This document shows, one piece after another, positions 8,176-17,325 of a DNA stretch of 64,000 nt. Under the pieces are notes generated by a model that saw nothing but the letters and a program-made list of their open reading frames with translations, did not search any database and was not told the DNA's origin. A program made the translations under genes and the position numbers. This DNA comes from Prostheceraeus crozeri (lineage: Eukaryota; Platyhelminthes; Polycladida; Euryleptidae). The stretch is from assembly GCA_907163375.1 (NCBI GenBank), contig CAJQUW010009332.1, positions 1-64,000 on the forward strand, read 5' to 3'. Each line of letters starts with the position of its first letter. The stretch's first letter is position 1.

Positions 8176-8865
8176 TTATTTTACAATCCGCTGGGTACGT
8201 ACATACTCAATGAGATAGTCTAGGATCATATTTGCTTGTTCATGAGATTTTAGTCCAGTAATGATCACTTTACTATTATGAAAGATTGCCACATGCACAG
8301 GCAACCAACAACTAATGAGAGCTGCAGGAAAAAGTTCGGGTTCATAACACAAACTGTAACTGCTGGTACGAATCTTCAAAAATGATAGACTGTCACTCAA
8401 TTGAGTAGAGATCACCATATTGTCCACAGTCAGATTCGACATCACACACCTCTCCCTCTTCCATATCCGACGTAGTAGTCTCTGTAGCTCTAAGCGCATT
8501 GACTGCGCCGATGAATGAGAAAGGGCGCCGAGAATCTGTACAGTCCCATTTGGGAAGAGTTGAAGATTCCGTGAATTGTTCATCTTCACCACTAACATTT
8601 GAGGACGGCCCGGGTAATACTTGCTGTTTGGAAGCTGTTGGCGTAATGTTGTGAGATCGATTTTGGTGTAGAGTCTGAAGCGACGGAGAATGTTGACGAT
8701 GGTGTAGCGATGGCGCTTCATGATGAAAGAATGAGTAAATTGAGCGATGTACCTTCCTTTTATACTTTTCCCAACTACCTTGATGAAATGTGAAGTTAGT
8801 ATGAAGTTGGGAATGATAGAGTTGAATTCGCCGATTGTTGACGCGCAGCCAGATGCGATTTCCAA
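8176..8865 (-). CDS. TATA-binding-protein-like (TBP fold) protein
   Basis: The frame encodes 229 residues, but the TBP-like part begins near an internal ATG (MKRHRYTIVNI, ~8722). Repeat 1 shows KIDLTTLRQQLPNSKYYPGR, then a strand with LQLFPNGTVQILGAL, matching TBP's LDLKTIALRARNAEYNPKR and ALIFSSGKMVCTGAK. Repeat 2 shows VDNMVISTQLSDSL, YEPELFPAALI (YEPELFPG in TBP) and VAIFHNSKVIITGLKS. Both pseudo-repeats are in the correct order. Some DNA-contacting residues differ. A role in directing RNA polymerase II to the element's own promoters is inferred. I do not recall TBP as a standard Polinton gene. It could be captured from a host or from a large DNA virus. Confidence 0.8.
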   Translation of the reverse strand: MEIASGCASTIGEFNSIIPNFILTSHFIKVVGKSIKGRYIAQFTHSFIMKRHRYTIVNILRRFRLYTKIDLTTLRQQLPNSKYYPGRPQMLVVKMNNSRNLQLFPNGTVQILGALSHSSAQSMRLELQRLLRRIWKRERCVMSNLTVDNMVISTQLSDSLSFLKIRTSSYSLCYEPELFPAALISCWLPVHVAIFHNSKVIITGLKSHEQANMILDYLIEYVRTQRIVK

Positions 8866-9043
8866 TACGTGAATGTCTTTTCATATAGAAGTATTTCAAG
8901 TCCTTCATGATATGATGTAGAGATTGAAAATGACGATAAGATAAAACAAACTCTCTTCTCACATTTCCAGTTGAATCTTTGAAATAGACGTTTCGATCAT
9001 GATCCGTTTCAATATGTTGTAGGGAATCTAATTTCCAACTCAT
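8393..9043 (-). CDS. Paralogous pair member A, unknown function, overlaps TBP-like gene
   Basis: 216 residues. The first ~105 residues are clearly related to the next gene upstream (9066-9434). Shared blocks are LDSLQ, D-x2-NV-F-K, a hydrophobic R-x-F-x2-L-x2-IM-DL-YF segment, the G-x2-WL and IQ-YHS blocks, and WEKY-R-x2-HRSI. The second half is Ser/His/Pro-rich and ends acidic (DMEEGEVCDVESDCG). That half lies in a different phase across the TBP-like gene. Either the two genes truly overlap, or the C-terminal half is spliced away. I do not recognise the family. Confidence 0.55.
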   Translation of the reverse strand: MSWKLDSLQHIETDHDRNVYFKDSTGNVRREFVLSYRHFQSLHHIMKDLKYFYMKRHSRIGNRIWLRVNNRRIQLYHSQLHTNFTFHQGSWEKYKRKVHRSIYSFFHHEAPSLHHRQHSPSLQTLHQNRSHNITPTASKQQVLPGPSSNVSGEDEQFTESSTLPKWDCTDSRRPFSFIGAVNALRATETTTSDMEEGEVCDVESDCGQYGDLYSIE

Positions 9044-9065
9044 GGTGCGTGGTAATCATATCTGA

Positions 9066-9434
9066 TTAAGATTTGCATAGTAGGGCGATGAACTCACGAC
9101 GAATAAATGTCATGATGGAGCGATGTATGTATCTTCTATACTTCTCCCAATTGTATTTGCGAAATGAGAAACAGTTTGCGGAATGAGAATGGTAGATTTG
9201 AATTTCATTTCTGTAATGTTGAAGCCAAACTTGATCACCCAAGGAGATGAATCTTAATGTTTCAAAATATTCCAAATCCCTCATGATATCATTGAGGTTG
9301 ACAAATTGTCGCCATGTTAATGTAATTCCTCTTGATGTATGACCATGAGAATTTTTGAAATGTACGTTTCCATCACGATCAACTCTGATATATTGTAGAG
9401 AGTCCAAAATCCAAGTCTTCATGATGTTATGCAA
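9066..9434 (-). CDS. Paralogous pair member B, unknown function
   Basis: 122 residues, tandem duplicate of the N-terminal half of the 8393-9043 protein: WILDSLQYIRVDRDGNVHFK here, WKLDSLQHIETDHDRNVYFK there. Spacing of the conserved tryptophans, the IM-DL-YF helix and the WEKY-RR-HRSI block is preserved. It lacks the acidic C-terminal half. Its start is only a few bases from the start of the plus-strand gene at 9437, so the two share a very short divergent promoter region. Function unknown. Confidence 0.6.
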   Translation of the reverse strand: MHNIMKTWILDSLQYIRVDRDGNVHFKNSHGHTSRGITLTWRQFVNLNDIMRDLEYFETLRFISLGDQVWLQHYRNEIQIYHSHSANCFSFRKYNWEKYRRYIHRSIMTFIRREFIALLCKS

Positions 9435-9436
9435 AG

Positions 9437-10855
9437 TTGCAGATTAGCAATATAAAAATGTCGTTTTATCATATTTTGCTTAGCAATGCGGCTACAAAGA
9501 GATTTACTAGCAATCGAGCCGCACTCTTTTCTACTCCCATTGATCATGCACAACAGCTAAATGGGAATTGGGAAGTGGGTGTCACTCAACTTGTTTATAG
9601 CAACTGTGTCTATACTTTTGATCATGAGGTGATGACTATTAATATGAGGCGTACAGCTGCTTATCAATGTGAAAAGGGGTGCCGAGTATACATTCCACAG
9701 TGGCCAAAGAAAGATCTCTTATCATGTAAAAAGTTTATATATGATTTCTTGAATAAAGCGTGTAAACATATTGTCCAATTTACTCCGCACAATGATGATT
9801 ATAATTATGTACATCATGTAGTTGAGAAAGATTGGATTGTTGGTTTAAGTCCAAGTTTAAGAAATGATTTAGGCTACCTCGCTAGCGCCTTAACAAGCTA
9901 TGATAATTTTAACGTTAATTACCACATAAGTGGTCATAAACAGTTAATATATCGAGAGGAAGCTTATTATGTAGATCTTATTCCAAGAAATGAGAAGACG
10001 TTGGTGAAGAAGATTGTGATTAAGCCAAGAAAGACAAACATGACTCCTGAAACATTATTGAAGAAATTTAATTATCTCCTTCGAGTTGATGACAAACAAG
10101 TGGCAACATTGACTTATATTAAATCATCTAATCATATTGCAATAAGCAAATTAAATGATGATGATCTAGTATTAGTTTGTTCAAAAGATTTTCATCAGTT
10201 CTTACGACATCGTTCTGCAGCTGTTCATGGAAAATCTGATATGCAACATTTACCATGTGAAAGGTCAAATCAATTTGATACAGAATGGGCCGTATCTTTA
10301 TACAGAAAGTGTGTAGAGCCTTTTGGTGGCTTCTTACATGAAACAAGAGTGTTGATGCCTCGCATTATTACTTCGGTTAAATTGGTTGTAGATTATTTAA
10401 ATGAAGTGATTAATGAGCAACATATTTCATTTTCTGAAAAAGAAGGTACTTTGTCTCTCACTATAAATGGAAAAGGTATTGAACTAATTATGGATAAAAC
10501 TCTAATGGACATTTTGGGTTTTGATCAAAATATCTTTAAAAGTGGTACTGTAACCAAAGCTAGCGCAGACATGTCGCTATCGCGTCGTATTAACTATTTT
10601 CAGATATATTCCAATATTGGTGAAGATGTACGTGTGGGAGATGTTGAAGCTCCATTGCTAGCAATGATACCATACCAGCCAAAAAGCTGCAGTATTTTAT
10701 CTGAGCATACTTTCAAGAAAGTGCATTATACAAAGCTGAAATCAAACTACATCCCACAAATTGATATTGCCATTTATGATGATGCTGGTGCGTTGATTCC
10801 TTTTCATAAAGATGCTGTGACAAGTATTACACTCCATTTCCGAATGAAGAGTTAA
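9437..10855 (+). CDS. LPSN/GxWEVG-type Polinton structural protein 1
   Basis: 472 residues. The N-terminus (YHILLSNAATKRFTSNRAAL ... LNGNWEVGVTQLVY) carries the pattern LxSNxSxxxFxxN ... L-x-G-x-WEVG that marks a large invertebrate Polinton family. The C-terminus has FQIYSNIGEDVRVGDVEAPL, a KSNYIPQIDIAIYDDAGALI block and a closing ITLHFRMKS, also typical. The next gene is a paralogue. A minor-capsid, penton or fibre role is inferred from conservation in capsid-bearing members. No fold is visible to me. ATG at 9458 (MSFYH) is an alternative start. Confidence 0.6.
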   Translation: MQISNIKMSFYHILLSNAATKRFTSNRAALFSTPIDHAQQLNGNWEVGVTQLVYSNCVYTFDHEVMTINMRRTAAYQCEKGCRVYIPQWPKKDLLSCKKFIYDFLNKACKHIVQFTPHNDDYNYVHHVVEKDWIVGLSPSLRNDLGYLASALTSYDNFNVNYHISGHKQLIYREEAYYVDLIPRNEKTLVKKIVIKPRKTNMTPETLLKKFNYLLRVDDKQVATLTYIKSSNHIAISKLNDDDLVLVCSKDFHQFLRHRSAAVHGKSDMQHLPCERSNQFDTEWAVSLYRKCVEPFGGFLHETRVLMPRIITSVKLVVDYLNEVINEQHISFSEKEGTLSLTINGKGIELIMDKTLMDILGFDQNIFKSGTVTKASADMSLSRRINYFQIYSNIGEDVRVGDVEAPLLAMIPYQPKSCSILSEHTFKKVHYTKLKSNYIPQIDIAIYDDAGALIPFHKDAVTSITLHFRMKS

Positions 10856-10864
10856 TGCAAAAGT

Positions 10865-12415
10865 ATGCTAATATATTTTTCCAATGTGAATAATATGGAA
10901 AGTGAAAATAAGGACTCGTTTCTAATCTACTTGCCCAGTAATGCTTCTATGAATAAATTTCCCAAAAATAAACCATCAGACTATCGAGTAGAATTAAATC
11001 GGCCACTGCATTTAGAAGGTGAATGGGAAGTTGGCGTTTCTAGTATTTGCTATGATAGCAATATTCAGAATGTGAATGATTTGGAAGAAATGATATTGAC
11101 TCCTCGCACCCATGATGGAATAACGATGAATAATGCATTTCAGTTCCCATACAATTTAACATCAGATGGAAAGTGGAACTATGAATGGATTCAGATAAAA
11201 TCAGATTCTTATGAGCCATTTGGGAATGAGAAAATTATTAAGGCATTCAACAGTGGTAATACTTCCATCATGAAGAATAAAAATCAGAAAGCTTATGAGT
11301 TTACTATCTATCATTGGAGTGGGAGACAGTTCCTCCGCTTTCATTCTTTTACTAAAGGTCTTACGCTGAGGTTGGATAATGAATTCTATCCACATCTCGG
11401 TTTTGGCCATGGACTACATCTAACGTCAATTGCTACTGCAAATGTTAAAAAAGTTTATTCAACTCGAATCAACAAATTTCATTATAGATTTAAAATATTT
11501 GATGAAGATGTTGTAGAATGTGAAGAACGCATCATTTTGAAAAAGCGTGGTGTTCAACCTTTATCACTTATTGAGTTAGTAAAACGATGGAATGAGACTG
11601 TGGGTAAGAAGTATGGAGAGAAAATTATGGCGGACAAAAATAAGTTGGTTATTCAGAAATATAATGACAAACTTACAGTTTATTTCTCTCCAACCTTGCG
11701 TCATTTTGTAAGACATTATACGCCTATTATTGGAAGCGGTGTGGTGTATGGTTCTCATGAATATCACACTAAAGCTGATTCAGTTAATGATGAATGGTGG
11801 GTGGACATCTATGGCGATCGCATCAAGAAAATTTACCAGTCTTATGAAGAATCTAAAGTTGCTATCAATATAATGCCGCGTCTATATCATACAGTTGAAA
11901 GCTTCATTCATGTAGTAAATCCTTATATACAACAGAAGTTGAAGCATGTGATGAAAAGTAAATATGATGTAAAGACACACCACATTTCGTTTTCAATTGA
12001 AAAACAACGCGTTGTTCTGAAACTGGGTGATGACATTCAATGTCAATTGAGTAAAAATTTGAAAAAACTCTTTGGCTTTTCAATGCTACAAACTGTGTTT
12101 GCTGCTGCGCATACGATTGGTATAGAAACACCAATGACACTTGATAAACATGAACAACACCTTTACATTCAAAGTGATTTGATTTTACCTATTTCTGTTG
12201 GCGAGAAAAAAGAATACATTTTACGTGATTTCATTCATGATAAAGACGCTTCATATGGAATAGTCGAGAAGATGTTTGAATCTATTTTCTATCATCCCGT
12301 CGTCAAACAAACTATACCCTCTATTGCTATCAAAATTACCAATGGTTTACAAGAGTGTATCCATGTGAAAGATACTAAATCCCTCGTAACTTTAGTGTTT
12401 CGGAAAACAAAGTGA
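10865..12415 (+). CDS. LPSN/GxWEVG-type Polinton structural protein 2
   Basis: 516 residues, paralogue of the protein at 9437-10855. It contains SFLIYLPSNASMNKFPKNK and LEGEWEVGVSSICY near the start and YIQSDLILPISVG plus TLVFRKTK at the end, in the same order as its neighbour. ATG at 10895 (MESENKDSFLIY) is a better start than the one at 10865. An AATAAA signal lies just after the stop at ~12438. The two genes probably arose by tandem duplication inside the element. Confidence 0.6.
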   Translation: MLIYFSNVNNMESENKDSFLIYLPSNASMNKFPKNKPSDYRVELNRPLHLEGEWEVGVSSICYDSNIQNVNDLEEMILTPRTHDGITMNNAFQFPYNLTSDGKWNYEWIQIKSDSYEPFGNEKIIKAFNSGNTSIMKNKNQKAYEFTIYHWSGRQFLRFHSFTKGLTLRLDNEFYPHLGFGHGLHLTSIATANVKKVYSTRINKFHYRFKIFDEDVVECEERIILKKRGVQPLSLIELVKRWNETVGKKYGEKIMADKNKLVIQKYNDKLTVYFSPTLRHFVRHYTPIIGSGVVYGSHEYHTKADSVNDEWWVDIYGDRIKKIYQSYEESKVAINIMPRLYHTVESFIHVVNPYIQQKLKHVMKSKYDVKTHHISFSIEKQRVVLKLGDDIQCQLSKNLKKLFGFSMLQTVFAAAHTIGIETPMTLDKHEQHLYIQSDLILPISVGEKKEYILRDFIHDKDASYGIVEKMFESIFYHPVVKQTIPSIAIKITNGLQECIHVKDTKSLVTLVFRKTK

Positions 12416-12594
12416 AGTCATTGTGATATGTTTATTGAAATAAAAATATGTATATGAAAAAGTCTTTTCACAGATATAGGGGGAATGGGCTGACTGTAGG
12501 CATATATTCACAAGGAAGAAACGATCTCATGCGATACATAAAACAACCATGTATATCTACAAAAAGCAACATCAAAATACTGAGTTAAAGTTGA

Positions 12595-15500
12595 TTATGT
12601 CAATACATCTCCTGAATGTGGTAGCGTGAGTTTTATTCTTTTGGGTGGAGGTATGTTTGTGTCAGGATGTCCATGTGGAAGAGATGTGTTATGTCCTATC
12701 CAACACCTCTTATCCTCCCATGCCGAAAGTGCTCGTTTCTTGAACGTGTACGTTTTCACAGTATGAACTTGAGATTTTAAGATTGTCATATTGACAAACG
12801 TTATAGTTTTATTTTTATAGGCCTTCTTATAGGACCGATGTTTCATTTTATGAACAATGGATTTTGATATACCTTTAGCACGCTTAATACTATCTGCACA
12901 TTCTTTTAGTTTCATGGAATACATTTTAGGACGGAGGAGAATCATTTCATCTATTTCCTTTCCTGCTGTTTCATCCTTAAAACAACCAAGTTTGGCTTTA
13001 TTCTGTATGGAATAGAGTGGATGAGTGGGATTGTAGTTAGATGTATCGAAATATTTTTCTAATGACTTACCTACTTCATTAAAATTTAAATCTTTTTGAG
13101 TGGTAATTCCTAAAAAGAAACTATCTGTATCACCACCCAGCAAGCGAACCTCTTTTACGAGAGGGCATGGTTTTAATATTTTGTAGAAGAGTTGATACAT
13201 TTCAAGCTTGGAATAATCTAAAACGGCTTGCCCAATATAGATGGGTTTGCACAACTCAACTTCTGATTTAATCATTTTAACACCTACAAGATCCTCATCG
13301 ATGATGTCTCTGTCAATGAAAAGAGGTGATGAGGTCAATTTGTGATATTTTTGTTCATCAACGACTAGTTTGTAATTCATACGTTTTCTAACATCCTCCA
13401 TGGTCTTTCCGAATAGACTATTATTCTTATATTTATAAAAATCCTTTTCAAAATTATTTTGGGCGAGTGCACGTTTTTGACTGTTACTATCTATGTAGGG
13501 TTTGAGGAAGGCTTTCTGTCTAAATTTGATAATGCGGTGAACTGACTTTAGAAGCATGCCCATTTCTAAATAGAATTTTAATATGCAGAAGTGTACGAGA
13601 TAATTTTTCTTATCATATTGGGTGAGTAAAAGTTTGCGGCATGGTTTGTACCTTGGCTGTCCACACTCTGTTAAGTTATTATGAAATTGTGACATGAATG
13701 GTGAAAACATATCTTCAGTCACTTCGCCAGATTCAGGTGCGAGTGGGAAATCAGCAGTTTTATTTTTAATACTATTTGGATAAATCAAATCCACTTCAAA
13801 ATAATATCCCCAATCACCTTCATCTGGAATATTCAGTATGTTTGAAGGGTTGGAGTAATACTCAAGCTCATTTTGATTTAACCAACTAAACTCGGAATGA
13901 GGTAGTGGTTTAGACAGTGAACTGCCATATAAATTATTTTGGTCATAGTACTTTAGGTGGATATGATCATCACCTACTGTTTCAGATTTTATATGATGTT
14001 TATTTACAAATGTGAGACCACCGCGTATTCCGCGCTCAAATATATTATACATCTCCGGGTCTTGTAAGAGATGAATGGTCTCACCAGTCATTTTAAAGGC
14101 TGATTTAAAGGACATGGCTGGTAGACTGACAAAGTGGATAGGATCTAATTTGTCTTCTTCTAATGCCACTCGTCGAAACTCCTGAAAGACATCAGCCAGC
14201 AAAATGACATCTAATTCTAAGTAAGCGATCATATAATCGCCAAACGTTTTACAATTAAATTTTAACCATGCCTCTTGAGCATGTTCATAGTCCTCTACTG
14301 GACAATCTTCACCCGTCAAATCGTTTTTGAATTTGTCAATGGAAGGAAGGGTTGTTTCATTTAGTTTAGACATTGAGCTAAAATACGCATAAGGAAAGAC
14401 TCCTTTGCGAGTGATTATTTCATCCGTTAAGTTTGGATAGTGTTTCTTTAAAGTTTGACTATGGGGAAGAAACTTGAGATTACGAACGAGAGAAGCTAGT
14501 GACGCTGACATGAATTGAAATGAATCTAAAAATTTTATTTCGAAGAAGACTGTCTTATTTTCTTTAGTTTTATCTACTGGTACTTTTGCTGTCATTGCCA
14601 TGAATTTTTCTCTCGTTTGTGCTATTACATTAAACTGCCACGATTTCATCTGGCTCAACCCTCCTTTTATGAGCATATGACTGTCATAGCCCTTAAAGTT
14701 ATGAAAAATGACGGGTAGTACACGACGTCTCAACCTAAGTGAAAAGTTACATTTGGAGCAGAGTGCGTTTCTAAATTTACCAGTGATGTGATCATGATCA
14801 CGCACTTTCTTAATTTTATCGTCATCAAACGTTTTATGACATTTAGGACAGGATGTGCAACTTTCAAATTTTTGTTTGTCTTCATCTGACATATGTAGTG
14901 ACTTACGCTGCAATTGGGAATCATATGATTGTTGAAATTTTGCAGCTTTATCGAGAAATTCTAGAAATTTTGAAATGCAATCTTCACCTTGCCAAGTATG
15001 CATTTTGTTTTGTCTATTCCTAAAGTGGTCATGCCATACTTCATAGCAGGATATGGCTGCTGGCTTGTGGATGATATCATCAATGTAGCATTCTATGTCT
15101 GCGTAAATGACACGCAGGGGACTTAATTCGTCACCATTATCCCTATGTGAAAATATTTTATCTTTGGGCATGCGTTCCATTTGTAATTTACCTCGCTTGC
15201 ACCATTCATAGTGAGTTTCAAATTTATCTTTACTCCAAAATGAGCGGATGCAGCGGTCGCATACAAAATGTTCACCTCTTTTAGAGTGCCCCAAGTGAGT
15301 GTACAAGCGAGAGATTTTGGGAATACCACAGTAGTGCCATTCCTCGCTATCATCTTGTTTTACTAATAAGAGGTTGACTACACGTTCATAACAAGTTGAA
15401 CGTGAATTATAGCGGGCACCCTTCAACCCCTTCTCCCACACGTGAACGACAATTTTAATCTTATTATGTTTTTCGAACGTTTCTACATCTTTGATTTTCA

Positions 15501-16413
15501 TGTTGTTACTATCACAACCTTCAAAGTCTAGTTCATCCTCCCACTGTCTATAGCTATAGGTGCGATCTCGATGCGCGTTGATATCATTATAGTGAAGGAT
15601 GGATAGGACTGCATATTTGAAACACTGTGATTTACAATCAACATTGATGACAGCTTTCTTATTATACAACGTTTTTGGAAGTTTAAATGTGCCTCGAGCT
15701 GCATGACTTTCTAATAGGGAAATTTTGAATATGGCTGAGTCCACACCATCAAAAATGAGAGCGCTGTCGCGTTGATTGAATTTATCTACATTTGATTTTA
15801 AACATTGAATGTGAAAATTTAGCCAAGACTCGCAGTCTACAACTTCGGTTGCGGAAGAGGAAGGAATATGAAACTGTATTCTCTCCGTCACTTGACCCGT
15901 TTGAAAATCTATTTTAATATATTTTAGTTTAAGGTAGATGAGCGCCTTCATTCTAAAATTGTCTAAATTATTGAAGAGCGCTTCGATAATGTTAGAATTT
16001 TGAAGGAGCCACTCAGGAAAATCTACAATTTGAGTATTGGACTCCATGCAGTAGTCGCGTACTAAATTATTATGTGAAACATTAATGAGGGAGATGGTAG
16101 AGGTACCGTTGGTGTAGTGATCATTTGCATGTGTGTGTTGAAGTCTGTGCGAAGATCGCTGAAAGTGACTATCAAAAGAAAGAGGGCACAAATCGCAAGG
16201 AAAGGAGATGTCATCGTCAGAATCAACTTCACCTCCGGAGATTGACGCCGCTTTGCGTTGACACACACGTTGTTTGATGTGTCGAAGGAGACTGTGCTTC
16301 CTTGTAAACATATGTCCGCAGTCGGCACATTCCCACTCGTTGCCTTGCCGCGAGAGTCCTGAGCTGGAACTCACATCACCTGAAAGAGAAATCATTCTTT
16401 CATCTCTGTTCAA
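12595..16413 (-). CDS. Protein-primed family B DNA polymerase (pPolB)
   Basis: 1272 residues, the replicase of the element. In order: two C2H2 fingers (ECADCGHMF ~30, FPCDLCPLSF ~72), the N-terminal module also found at 2164-2574 (~120-215), a CKSQCFKYAVLSIL block (~260), a finger CDRCIRSFWSKDKFETHYEWC, exonuclease I ADIECYID, an endonuclease-VII-like zinc motif (VRDHDHITGKFRNALC), exonuclease II FHNFKGYDSHML and III YLELDVILLADVF, polymerase A YYDQNNLYGSSLS, B NNSLFGKTMEDVR and C GGDTDSFF. All catalytic motifs are visible. The frame opens at 16413, but splice signals suggest two small upstream exons (16439-16499, and an ATG leader ending at 16565). The 1.27-kb-residue size is normal for animal Polintons. 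Confidence 0.95.
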   Translation of the reverse strand: MNRDERMISLSGDVSSSSGLSRQGNEWECADCGHMFTRKHSLLRHIKQRVCQRKAASISGGEVDSDDDISFPCDLCPLSFDSHFQRSSHRLQHTHANDHYTNGTSTISLINVSHNNLVRDYCMESNTQIVDFPEWLLQNSNIIEALFNNLDNFRMKALIYLKLKYIKIDFQTGQVTERIQFHIPSSSATEVVDCESWLNFHIQCLKSNVDKFNQRDSALIFDGVDSAIFKISLLESHAARGTFKLPKTLYNKKAVINVDCKSQCFKYAVLSILHYNDINAHRDRTYSYRQWEDELDFEGCDSNNMKIKDVETFEKHNKIKIVVHVWEKGLKGARYNSRSTCYERVVNLLLVKQDDSEEWHYCGIPKISRLYTHLGHSKRGEHFVCDRCIRSFWSKDKFETHYEWCKRGKLQMERMPKDKIFSHRDNGDELSPLRVIYADIECYIDDIIHKPAAISCYEVWHDHFRNRQNKMHTWQGEDCISKFLEFLDKAAKFQQSYDSQLQRKSLHMSDEDKQKFESCTSCPKCHKTFDDDKIKKVRDHDHITGKFRNALCSKCNFSLRLRRRVLPVIFHNFKGYDSHMLIKGGLSQMKSWQFNVIAQTREKFMAMTAKVPVDKTKENKTVFFEIKFLDSFQFMSASLASLVRNLKFLPHSQTLKKHYPNLTDEIITRKGVFPYAYFSSMSKLNETTLPSIDKFKNDLTGEDCPVEDYEHAQEAWLKFNCKTFGDYMIAYLELDVILLADVFQEFRRVALEEDKLDPIHFVSLPAMSFKSAFKMTGETIHLLQDPEMYNIFERGIRGGLTFVNKHHIKSETVGDDHIHLKYYDQNNLYGSSLSKPLPHSEFSWLNQNELEYYSNPSNILNIPDEGDWGYYFEVDLIYPNSIKNKTADFPLAPESGEVTEDMFSPFMSQFHNNLTECGQPRYKPCRKLLLTQYDKKNYLVHFCILKFYLEMGMLLKSVHRIIKFRQKAFLKPYIDSNSQKRALAQNNFEKDFYKYKNNSLFGKTMEDVRKRMNYKLVVDEQKYHKLTSSPLFIDRDIIDEDLVGVKMIKSEVELCKPIYIGQAVLDYSKLEMYQLFYKILKPCPLVKEVRLLGGDTDSFFLGITTQKDLNFNEVGKSLEKYFDTSNYNPTHPLYSIQNKAKLGCFKDETAGKEIDEMILLRPKMYSMKLKECADSIKRAKGISKSIVHKMKHRSYKKAYKNKTITFVNMTILKSQVHTVKTYTFKKRALSAWEDKRCWIGHNTSLPHGHPDTNIPPPKRIKLTLPHSGDVLT

Positions 16414-16564
16414 GCCTCAGTGTAGTGTTACAACCTACCTTGACTCAATAACTCTAAACTTTCCTCGAGAAGAGAGGGCGTTGGTGATGAAGTTGATGTC
16501 TGAAATTGAGGAAGATGCTATTAGTCACACGTTTGAGGGAGATGAGAGGAAATTTTCAACTTAC

Positions 16565-16760
16565 CATTTCAACGAAATCAAGTTTAAGGTTGATACTTCT
16601 ACAAGATAGAGACTTCACTCAAATAATAGTCAAAGAGAGAGATCGTGCGTTCGTCACTTGTATGATTCACAGATTAAATGAAATGACCTGAATGTCACTT
16701 TGCTTATATACTTTCATCCTCTTCATTCATTGGATGTTCATTCTGATTGGCTGCTTGTGT
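16565..16760 (-). promoter_or_regulatory. Polymerase promoter and leader exon, copy of the left-end module
   Basis: On the minus strand: CCAATGA (16727-16733), TATATAAG (16703-16710), then a box (16645-16669) matching 491-515 at 22 of 25 bases, then ATG (16565-16567) followed directly by GTAAGT. The TATA-to-box spacing is 41 nt in both copies. The opposite side drives the plus-strand gene at 16824, with an ATTGG box at 16744 between them. Confidence 0.6.
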
Positions 16761-16823
16761 ATACTTAAGAATTAGAAAAATGTTAAAGTTATCATTATTC
16801 AAAGTCAGCATTTCAAAGACAAC

Positions 16824-17261
16824 ATGACAAGTCCTCCAACAACACCAAATACCGCATTGGAGTTCTCCTCTCCATATACATCAGCAAAGGTGCTCGTTAC
16901 ACCAAATGCACCAAGAAAGGCGAAGGTGGAGAAGACATACAATCTCGACAATATACGAAAGTTATCATTATCGGAGGAGGATGAAGAGGAGTTGCCCGAC
17001 CTAACAGGCATACGGTGGAAATATTTACAATATGATGCCGAAGGGGTGATGGAGATGACCAGCAAGTCGCACTTGCATCAAATATGGGAGTGGTACACCC
17101 CTAACTCCCAACCGCGAACCGTGGCGGAGTGGGCGTACATTGAGAAAGTGAGGGACGCTGCAGAAGAACGTTTAAAGCAGCTCAACTGTTTTTGTAATCT
17201 ATGTGAAGCCAGACTCTGGGACGATATTGACGATGAAGACCTTTTGAAATACATGCCATAA
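16824..17261 (+). CDS. Small acidic Polinton protein, unknown function
   Basis: 145 residues, divergent from the polymerase. The start is rich in Thr/Pro/Ser (MTSPPTTPNTALEF). A middle patch SLSEEDEEELPDL is acidic. The C-terminus has NCFCNLC and DDIDDEDLL. The CxC-x2-C could bind metal. AATAAA follows the stop within a few bases. I do not recognise it. Sharing a promoter region with the polymerase suggests an early or regulatory role. Confidence 0.55.
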   Translation: MTSPPTTPNTALEFSSPYTSAKVLVTPNAPRKAKVEKTYNLDNIRKLSLSEEDEEELPDLTGIRWKYLQYDAEGVMEMTSKSHLHQIWEWYTPNSQPRTVAEWAYIEKVRDAAEERLKQLNCFCNLCEARLWDDIDDEDLLKYMP

Positions 17262-17325
17262 TAAATGTTTATTTCGTATTATCTTTGCTTTCATACTGAC
17301 TTACTTGAATGGGGTTTTAGTGAAT

